From Chitinophagaceae bacterium (GTDB taxonomy: Bacteria > Bacteroidota > Bacteroidia > Chitinophagales > Chitinophagaceae): a DNA stretch of 12,326 nucleotides. Numbering within the stretch: position 1 is the stretch's first letter; each line of letters opens with the position of its first letter. The notes beneath the pieces were generated by a model. The model ran no database searches and was not told where the DNA came from. It was given only the letters and a program-made list of their open reading frames with translations. Positions 6,104 to 12,326 of the stretch are shown piece after piece. Position numbers and translations under genes: made by a program. The stretch is from positions 1 through 12,326 of the forward strand of contig CANCKV010000033.1 of assembly GCA_947378615.1 (NCBI GenBank). The letters are read 5' to 3'.

Positions 6104-9100
6104 TTATTTCTTTATTATCATCTTTTGAGTAGTATATTTTGAATCAGCACCTTGTAAAGAAACAAAGTAGATGCTACCATTGATAGCAGAACCTAAACTT
6201 ACAGCTACCTCATTAGTTCCTGTAACCGCATTAACCATTTGACTGCTTACGATTCTTCCTGTGATATCTGTTACCGCTAACCTTAATTGTACATTTGAAG
6301 GTGTCACAAAACTTACCTTGAAATTACCATTGCTAGGGTTAGGACTTACATTCATTGTCTTCACTTCCAAAGCTCTTTCTAAAGCGATATCTTCAGTAGT
6401 GAATGCTGCATTGCTAATACCTGCACTGAAACTCAATGTTTGACCTGAAGTATTTTCTACATTATAAATGACTGAAGTAATATCAGATGCATCAATTACT
6501 GTTGGAAGTGTACCGTCAGTAGATTTGAAGTCACTCATTGCGATTGAATAGGTCTGACCATTTTGGAAATTGCTGATTGTGTAGCTATATTGACTATTCC
6601 AATTACCAACGCTTTGCTTAGTGATAGTTACTTTCAAATTCATTCCGCTCGCATTAGTCAAAGCAGTGAAATGGAATGATTTGTAGGTACTCAAATCAAC
6701 AGCAGCAGCACCTCCCTTTAGATACTTGTAGATAGATACATAACTTGGTGTAGTCACATTCACATTAACATCTCTTAATAGTGGATATTCAGTTGATGCA
6801 TATTGCTTGCTAGTATTATTGATAACATTCATTTTTGTAACAGTCGTCCTATTATCACCACTTGTACCCCAAATACCATCTGCCATATATAATGCATCTG
6901 ATGTACTGTTATTGAATACCATCGAAATGTTGGCATCATAATTATCATTAACAGGGATTGATACAGTTGTTTGTCCATTTGCATGGATAGTAAATGGAAC
7001 GATATCAGTCATCTGTGAAGTACTATTTTCAGCAGCAGATTGTTTTAATTCAAAATAACCTGTTGTATTTGCTGTTCTATTGTTAATAGTAACATTCAGC
7101 ATGGCACCTTGTCTGTTTGCAGCAGCTACATAGGCACTAGGTAAATCATTTTTACTCAAATCTACCAATGATTTGTTTGCTTGCAACTTAGCTACCACGT
7201 CTGAAACCATTGTAGTCACATCTCTTTGGTTAGCAGCCCATAATTGATAATTGTACATAGTATCTTCACTCACATAATCAGTCATCAACCAATTGCTTTG
7301 TATTGAAATCGCATCCCTTCCTGCTTTTTGTCCTGCAGAGAAACTGATAGCATATTCCAAATCACCATTAGCTTGTTGTATTTTGTATTGAATGAAAGAA
7401 ATATTTGAGATAGTTACCTTCTTCACCTCTAATAACTGTGCGCCCTTCAATCTGTCGCAGATTGTTTTAGTGTGGCTGTAAATAGCACCTACTGTTTTTG
7501 TGGCGAAGGCAACTGCCTTTGGAGAATTGTTCAAAGTAAAATCAATTGCACGAACATCTATTGCATTTGTGATTGATGTAAGGTCTGCAACAGCTGCAGA
7601 TTGGTCATAAGCAGTGTAGGCCTTATTTGCACTAGTTGGCATCAAGGCAACCAATGAAGTAGTATTAATAATACCAAAAGTACTTATTGACCCTTTCTTA
7701 GGAGCAACTATCTTTTGTGATTCAGTATATTCGACAGCACCATTTTGACTATTCTTGTAAATATTAAAGTTCCTTGTCCCAATAGCCGCACCTAGACTTT
7801 TGCTTTCCAAACCTCCTGTACTGCCTGAACTTACTGAACCTGATGTATCACATTTAACCTCAATTGGGTAAGAAGCAAAAGCTGAACAAGTAGCAGTAAC
7901 AGTGTAAGTGATTACTGTATTACCATTTGTAATAGCTGTCACATTTCCATTATTATCAATTGTAGCAATGCTAGTATCAGAAGATACCCATACACCACCA
8001 ATAGTATTATCTGTAAGTAAAGTCGAAGTACCTGCACAAAGATTAGTATTTCCAGAAATTGATGCAATTGCAGGTAAAGGAGTTACAGTCAAAACTAAAG
8101 TAGCTGCACTATCACAACCTGCAGCATTTGTCAAATGTGCAGTATAAGAACCTGCGTTTGAATAGATAGTTCCGTTGAATGTAAATGAACTTCCTGCACA
8201 GATACTAGCGTTTGTAGTAGAAGTGGTAGGTTGTTTTACTGTTAAAATCAAAGTAGCTGCACTATCACAACCTGCCGCATTTGTTAGATATGCAGTATAA
8301 GAACCTGCATTAGAATAGCTTGTACCATTGAAAGTATAAGCACTTCCTGAACAGATACTTGCGTTTGTAGTAGAAGAAGATATATTCTTTACCGTTAAAT
8401 TTAAGATAGCAACACTATCACCACCTGCAGCATTTGTTAAGATAACAGTGTAAGTTCCTGCCACATTGTAGATATTACCATTCCAAGAGTAAGGCATCAA
8501 AGAAGCACATACTGATGTATTAGTAATTGATGTATCAGCATTTGGACAATAGTAATAAACGATAACAGCAGTATCTAACGCTGTCGTAGTCATTGACATC
8601 GTATCATTTCCTGTTGGAATAGATGCCGAAGAGGATGTATTGGTATAGGCGGTCAAAGTGATTTGCCCATTACCCTGATAGGCAGCTAATAAAGAGGGAG
8701 TTGTGAAAACGGTAGAGTCGGAAGAAGACGTTGTTACAAAACCAAAGTCCTTACCACTTGTTCCAGCAAAGTCTTTTCTGCCATCAAATCCTGTAGAAGA
8801 GAATGTATCAAGAATAGCCAAAGGTGAAATACCATATAAGAACCCTGGACCAGCAAAACTCATTGTACCTTGAATGGATATATTTACTAATCTCTTCGTA
8901 CCGGCAGCCATATTGCCAGTCACTTCTACTTGAGTATGATTGGTTATAGAACCCTTATTAATCACTTTCATTCCAGTCAATGTACCTAAGGCACTATTGA
9001 ATTGGTTGGCAGTTTTTGTCTTTAAGGCAGTTCCAGACCAATCGGTAGAACTACTTGGGAAAATAACAGTTTGAGTTATTGTATGTGCCACTCTTGAACC

Positions 9101-11587
9101 ACAAGTAGGAACTGATTGCATTGCCTTAGATGCAGGAGTTACAATAACAGTTTGAAAACTTGTATCGGAACAACCACCAACATTAGTAGCAACTGCTCTT
9201 GCATTATAAATACCAAACGTAGCATAAGTCTTTGTTGGAGAAGGAGAAACAGCAGTAGTGCCATCTCCGAAATCCCAAGTGATATTATCACTAACAGCGT
9301 TATTTACAGTGGTAAAACTAAAGCTATTGCTACTTAAAGGTTGAGTAGAGGCGTTAGTGACATAACTAAAATCATTTATTTTAGTAGGTGCCGCTGTTAT
9401 CACAGCAGGAGTTGAGGTAGAAATACAATTGTTTGCATCCTTAACAGTTACACTATAGGTTGCATTATGAGGTACTGAAACAAAAGAAGTTGCACTTTGA
9501 TAGGAAGTTCCATTAATACTATATTGATAACCACTCCCTAGTGGAGAAGTAATAGCAATACTACCATTAGTAACCCCACAAACAGGTTGAGTAAGACTAA
9601 CTGAAGGAGTAGTAGGCAATGCATTTACAGTCAATACTAGAGTAGCTGCACTATCACAACCTGCTGCATTTGTTAGATGTGCAGTATAAGACCCTGCATT
9701 TGAATAGCTAGTGCCATTGAAAGTATAAGAACTTCCTGCACAGATACTAGCGTTAGTAGTTGAAGTAGTTGCTGCTTTAACCGTAAAAGATAAAGTTGCA
9801 CTAGGACTGTAGCCAGAAACGCTATAAGTAATAGTAACAGTTCCTCCTTTTACACTTGTAACAACACCACCTGAAGAAACTGTTGCTACTGTATTGTCTG
9901 AAGAAGACCAAACACCACCTGCAGTTGCATCAGTTAATGTAACTGAACTACCCAAACAAACTGAATTATTACCTGAAATAGCAGCTACAGGTGTTGCAGC
10001 ATTACCACAATTAAGGTCGCCAACATTTGTTCCCCCGCCATTATCATAGTTTTGATTTAATAATGTCAAGGCATCATTCAAATCAGTAGAAGAATAAACA
10101 CTTGCACAACCGCCTAATACTTTATTCGCCTCATCCAAAACAAATTGAACCGTCTTTCCTTTAAAAACACCTGTATTAAATACCAATCCACTTAACAGTG
10201 AAGAGTTTGTCTTGTACCCTGAAGGATTAAATTTATCGAAATCAACATTTAATTGTGCGGCTAATACTTGTCCAGATAATACAGTATTTGAACTTGTAGG
10301 ATTAACTGCTGATGCACTTATTGAAGCAGGAGTTCCACCTTGTGGTAAGAATGTAGTGATAGCACTTGCAGTTGTAAACTTGTACATAAATCCTGCATTA
10401 CAACCAATAGCTACACCTGAAGGATAAACAGCGGCGAAGTTATTTTGAAGAATTGTGCCAGGGTTATTACCTTTTGGTTCTGCGCCCCAACCTCCTTGTG
10501 TATAAGTTGTAAAACCTGAACAAGAAGAAGATACCACACAGCCGGTAACAGATGGAGTAAAAGGATAATAATGTAATTCGCCACCATTTTGAATAAAAGA
10601 TTGACCAATCACCTGACCTTCAATATTTGATTGATTTACTGTCTTTGTTATTGCAGCGTTTGGAGCAAAAACTGTTCCTTCAATTGTATTATTCCCTGCA
10701 ATATTTAAAGAAGTCGTGTTGTAAAAATTGTAGATAATAAATGGTGCATTATTCCCACTTACACCTCCTTGATTCCAAACATTCCAAGTAAAACTACCTG
10801 CTGCATTTACATTAATTACAAGCACATGACTTGCGTCGGGGCTATTTGTAAATGTGATGCCATTTGTTACACTATTCAAATCAGCTCCAGAAACATTTAA
10901 CACATTAGTGCCACTTGCCAAAGTAATTTTAACTTGACCACTTGTCAAGACACTGCTAATAGTAGCACCAAAAACATTTTGATTAGGATTAGAAAGTATA
11001 TTTCCAGAAGTGCTGCAAGCAGACATGCTAGTTGCAGATGCTTGCATAGTAGTAAAAGCAGAAGAAAAATTCAATTCACTTGCAGTATTTGCATCGCAAA
11101 TTGGATTATTAGAAGCAGAAACTTCTGTACCCCAAGCCAATGCATTAGAGTTGATATTGATATTTGGCGTTGAAGCATAAGATGCGGCACTTCCTGTAAT
11201 ATAGATATTTGAAGTAGCATTGTTATTATCACGATACCATGTCTTAATATTTGAAGACGCACAGTTGCCAATTTTCACATAACGACCACTATTAACTTGT
11301 AAAGAACCGGAAGACAACAGAACTTGACCTCCAACAAACAAACCAATAGGAGCATTAGCAACAGTAAAGGTTCCTACTGAATGAATATTTACCTGATAAT
11401 TACCATTAACAGTAAGATTACCACCAATTGCAATTGGTCCATCAGATTCATTTGTAGTGAGCGTTGCTCCTTGTTGAAAGAATGCATTAAATCCTAAAGC
11501 AGGGGCGGTAGGGCTTTGAGCAATAGAGTAGTTAGTAAACAACAAGATTGCTATAAGTGCGATGAGGGTTATACTGTTCTTTTTCAT
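6104..11587 (-). CDS. Giant T9SS-secreted multidomain surface protein (choice-of-anchor A and E, Ig-like, PKD)
   Basis: This 1,827-residue protein is predicted to be exported by Sec and then by the type IX system. Domains in order are: signal peptide (1-23); choice-of-anchor A-type region (30-345, PIAIGGNLTVNG); a Cys-containing region often found after it (350-528); a BIG_2-like Ig domain (535-604); Cys-pair repeat R1 (607-654); a SprB-like segment (655-735); PKD (736-817, WDFGDGT at 771-777); a choice-of-anchor E-like region (820-1014, FDGRKDFAGTSG); repeats R2-R4 (1018-1168); a second BIG_2-like domain (1169-1246); an unassigned region (1250-1600); a possible galactose-binding-like beta-sandwich (1600-1735); and a T9SS type A sorting domain (1744-1827, NVSPNPSNG, ending KMIIKK). 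It is probably surface-attached or released and may act in adhesion or matrix binding. No enzyme motif was found. The ATG at 11587 starts the signal peptide, with AT-rich sequence and no Shine-Dalgarno before it. Domain limits are approximate and judged by eye. Confidence 0.9.
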   Translation of the reverse strand: MKKNSITLIALIAILLFTNYSIAQSPTAPALGFNAFFQQGATLTTNESDGPIAIGGNLTVNGNYQVNIHSVGTFTVANAPIGLFVGGQVLLSSGSLQVNSGRYVKIGNCASSNIKTWYRDNNNATSNIYITGSAASYASTPNININSNALAWGTEVSASNNPICDANTASELNFSSAFTTMQASATSMSACSTSGNILSNPNQNVFGATISSVLTSGQVKITLASGTNVLNVSGADLNSVTNGITFTNSPDASHVLVINVNAAGSFTWNVWNQGGVSGNNAPFIIYNFYNTTSLNIAGNNTIEGTVFAPNAAITKTVNQSNIEGQVIGQSFIQNGGELHYYPFTPSVTGCVVSSSCSGFTTYTQGGWGAEPKGNNPGTILQNNFAAVYPSGVAIGCNAGFMYKFTTASAITTFLPQGGTPASISASAVNPTSSNTVLSGQVLAAQLNVDFDKFNPSGYKTNSSLLSGLVFNTGVFKGKTVQFVLDEANKVLGGCASVYSSTDLNDALTLLNQNYDNGGGTNVGDLNCGNAATPVAAISGNNSVCLGSSVTLTDATAGGVWSSSDNTVATVSSGGVVTSVKGGTVTITYSVSGYSPSATLSFTVKAATTSTTNASICAGSSYTFNGTSYSNAGSYTAHLTNAAGCDSAATLVLTVNALPTTPSVSLTQPVCGVTNGSIAITSPLGSGYQYSINGTSYQSATSFVSVPHNATYSVTVKDANNCISTSTPAVITAAPTKINDFSYVTNASTQPLSSNSFSFTTVNNAVSDNITWDFGDGTTAVSPSPTKTYATFGIYNARAVATNVGGCSDTSFQTVIVTPASKAMQSVPTCGSRVAHTITQTVIFPSSSTDWSGTALKTKTANQFNSALGTLTGMKVINKGSITNHTQVEVTGNMAAGTKRLVNISIQGTMSFAGPGFLYGISPLAILDTFSSTGFDGRKDFAGTSGKDFGFVTTSSSDSTVFTTPSLLAAYQGNGQITLTAYTNTSSSASIPTGNDTMSMTTTALDTAVIVYYYCPNADTSITNTSVCASLMPYSWNGNIYNVAGTYTVILTNAAGGDSVAILNLTVKNISSSTTNASICSGSAYTFNGTSYSNAGSYTAYLTNAAGCDSAATLILTVKQPTTSTTNASICAGSSFTFNGTIYSNAGSYTAHLTNAAGCDSAATLVLTVTPLPAIASISGNTNLCAGTSTLLTDNTIGGVWVSSDTSIATIDNNGNVTAITNGNTVITYTVTATCSAFASYPIEVKCDTSGSVSSGSTGGLESKSLGAAIGTRNFNIYKNSQNGAVEYTESQKIVAPKKGSISTFGIINTTSLVALMPTSANKAYTAYDQSAAVADLTSITNAIDVRAIDFTLNNSPKAVAFATKTVGAIYSHTKTICDRLKGAQLLEVKKVTISNISFIQYKIQQANGDLEYAISFSAGQKAGRDAISIQSNWLMTDYVSEDTMYNYQLWAANQRDVTTMVSDVVAKLQANKSLVDLSKNDLPSAYVAAANRQGAMLNVTINNRTANTTGYFELKQSAAENSTSQMTDIVPFTIHANGQTTVSIPVNDNYDANISMVFNNSTSDALYMADGIWGTSGDNRTTVTKMNVINNTSKQYASTEYPLLRDVNVNVTTPSYVSIYKYLKGGAAAVDLSTYKSFHFTALTNASGMNLKVTITKQSVGNWNSQYSYTISNFQNGQTYSIAMSDFKSTDGTLPTVIDASDITSVIYNVENTSGQTLSFSAGISNAAFTTEDIALERALEVKTMNVSPNPSNGNFKVSFVTPSNVQLRLAVTDITGRIVSSQMVNAVTGTNEVAVSLGSAINGSIYFVSLQGADSKYTTQKMIIKK
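8084..8227 (-). repeat. Cys-pair repeat R4 of the surface protein
   Basis: This segment encodes residues 1121-1168 with Cys1130 and Cys1158. It differs from R1 at only a few residues despite lying about 1.5 kb away, and is followed by a second BIG_2-like domain just as the first BIG_2-like domain precedes R1. The arrangement suggests duplication or conversion of a repeat-plus-Ig module. Confidence 0.9.
8237..8380 (-). repeat. Cys-pair repeat R3 of the surface protein
   Basis: This segment encodes residues 1070-1117 with Cys1079 and Cys1107 spaced by 28, as in R1 and R4. It lies one 153-bp period from R4, so the two copies form a true tandem. Confidence 0.9.
8390..8536 (-). repeat. Degenerate Cys-pair repeat R2 of the surface protein
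   Basis: This segment encodes residues 1018-1066 and is the most diverged copy. It keeps Cys1027, the W/F-N-G turn and TNAAG-DS, but the second Cys is replaced by Gly1056 and the unit is one residue longer. It therefore cannot form the disulfide inferred for the other three copies. Confidence 0.85.
9626..9769 (-). repeat. 48-residue Cys-pair repeat R1 of the surface protein
   Basis: This segment encodes residues 607-654, following the pattern TTNASICAGSSYTFNG ... SNAGSYTAHLTNAAGCDSAATLVLTV. Cys616 and Cys644 are 28 residues apart, suggesting a disulfide within each unit. It is separated from the other copies by the SprB-like, PKD and choice-of-anchor E segments, but is nearly identical in DNA and protein to R4. 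Confidence 0.9.
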
Positions 11588-11630
11588 TTTGTTTGCTATA
11601 TGAATTGTTGAACTAATATCTAATTCAATA

Positions 11631-11638
11631 CAAATGTG
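11631..11638 (-). promoter_or_regulatory. Weak -7 promoter box for the giant surface-protein gene
   Basis: On the minus strand this reads CACATTTG, seven of eight fixed or free positions of TAnnTTTG, with C in place of the first T. It lies 43 bp before the ATG, a plausible leader length. The -33 region holds only TTTTC. It is the best candidate in the upstream 150 bp but is not strong. Confidence 0.3.
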
Positions 11639-11660
11639 AAGTAGTTTGATTGCTATGAAA

Positions 11661-11677
11661 ACCCCTTAAAAGGGGGT
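11661..11677. repeat. Short GC-rich inverted repeat upstream of the surface-protein gene
   Basis: CCCCTT (11662-11667) and AAGGGG (about 11670-11675) pair as a tight 6-bp stem in otherwise AT-rich DNA. On the minus strand it is followed by TTTTCAT and falls about 25-40 bp upstream of the weak -7 box, so it could be a regulator site or the end of another transcript. The function is unknown. Confidence 0.4.
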
Positions 11678-12021
11678 AGTCACCTATATTTGAACCATTA
11701 TAAGGCTAAAATATTTATTTACCTATTCATTTAAGGGATGCATTTTTGATTTCCCAGCTAAATATTGATTGAAAATATACTTATTTACGAATTCTGTTTT
11801 GAAACTTAATTGATTCACTGTCATAATTACCTATTTCATTTTCTTTTAAAAAAATGTTGGTATATATAACGGTCTATACTATGAATTTATTGTGTTAGAA
11901 AGTAGATTATTTTCAAAAAAGATAGTTTTATTAGGCCAAATGCCTTCATATTATTGAATTGGCAAGTTGAATAGATACTATTTCCTACTTAAATACTTTT
12001 TATAATAGAGTAAAAAGGCTG

Positions 12022-12233
12022 AATAAATAAATTGAGCAATTATAAAATCGATTCACCTAGTAGCCCCCAATTCTACGAAGTAGAATTTCTATGTGAACTT
12101 CTCTTTAATTAAACATAGAAAAAAAACTATGTGCTTTCTATGTGAACCTATCTGCCTATGTGTTGAGCTTTTTTTATAAAGTTCGTGTTATTTTCTATAG
12201 TATTAAATCTGAAAATTGCTCAATTTATTTATT
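12022..12233. repeat. 212-bp element bounded by a perfect 20-bp inverted repeat (MITE- or REP-like)
   Basis: AATAAATAAATTGAGCAATT (12022-12041) has its exact reverse complement at 12214-12233, enclosing 172 bp. The interior holds an 8-bp hairpin AATTCTAC/GTAGAATT (12069-12087) and a 13-bp direct repeat TTTCTATGTGAAC (12086-12098 and 12135-12147). It also holds four copies of CTATGTG (12089, 12127, 12138, 12156) and one inverted near-copy, ACATAGAAA (12113-12121). No reading frame encodes a protein. No clear target-site duplication is visible outside the arms. The word-repeat style resembles intergenic repeats common in Bacteroidota genomes, but mobility is inference. The final 93 bp of the window (12234-12326) show no supported feature. 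Confidence 0.65.
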
Positions 12234-12326
12234 TTACCTATCATAGGTCAAATAATCATATAGAAAAGTGTTGACTTTTTTTATTCATCTATAACAAAGA
12301 GTAGGCAAAATAGGGATGTTAGTTCC

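Larger units (their letters stand above)
11588..12021. other. Intergenic region without a supported gene
   Basis: No frame on either strand gives a convincing protein. Besides the weak promoter box and the GC hairpin, TATATTTG at 11685-11692 on the + strand fits the -7 consensus but has no -33 partner at the right distance and no gene downstream of it. The stretch from 11700 to 12010 is AT-rich and featureless to my eye. Confidence 0.6.

Noticed and set aside
12271..12318. TTGACT/TATAAC promoter leading to an ATG at 12316
   Set aside because: The spacer is only 13 bp, this -35/-10 form is not typical of Bacteroidota, and only a few bases of any reading frame remain before the window ends.
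12285..12326. C-terminal end of a minus-strand gene entering from the right edge
   Set aside because: Two frames stay open for 13-14 codons, which is no more than expected by chance, and nothing in the peptides is recognisable.
1..12326. CRISPR array, tRNA, rRNA or a complete multi-gene defence island
   Set aside because: No regularly spaced 25-40 bp repeats, cloverleaf or rRNA-like stretches were seen, and the single Rpn-family gene has no defence-type neighbours within the window.

Overview
The window is AT-rich and looks like a member of the Bacteroidota, probably a Chitinophagaceae/Sphingobacteriales-like lineage. The best evidence is a 1,827-residue surface protein ending in a type IX secretion (T9SS) type A sorting domain. 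Other support comes from a PorT-like outer-membrane beta-barrel protein, near-perfect TAnnTTTG (-7) promoter boxes, starts without a usual Shine-Dalgarno, and T-rich terminators. This is an inference from sequence style and protein families, not from a marker gene.

Layout. Positions 1-70 hold a possible C-terminal scrap of an upstream + strand gene, followed by a hairpin (184-210). A secreted beta-barrel protein (379-1176) has its own promoter and terminator. Then come three + strand housekeeping-type genes: the ribosome-associated GTPase HflX (1364-2548, TTG start), a small Rieske [2Fe-2S] protein (2622-2969, GTG start) and a POT-family proton/peptide symporter (3036-4706). The spacings of 73 and 66 bp allow but do not prove co-transcription. 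A perfect 13-bp inverted repeat (4726-4764) lies at the convergence point with the minus strand genes.

The minus strand carries an Rpn/PD-(D/E)XK nuclease-family protein (4899-5831) with a 12-bp tandem repeat coding for GKIE units. Beyond it is the giant secreted protein (6104-11587). That protein reads as a mosaic: signal peptide, choice-of-anchor A region, Ig-like and PKD domains, a choice-of-anchor E region, four copies of a 48-residue Cys-pair repeat, about 480 residues I cannot assign, and the T9SS tail. A clear intrinsic terminator (6050-6084) ends it.

The last 740 bp (11588-12326) hold no gene I can support. They contain a short GC hairpin and a 212-bp element bounded by a perfect 20-bp inverted repeat and filled with CTATGTG words, which may be a MITE-like or REP-like intergenic repeat.

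I see no obvious new multi-gene system. The points most worth checking are the terminal inverted-repeat element, a possible intragenic small protein inside the Rpn gene, and the domain combination and unassigned region of the giant protein.
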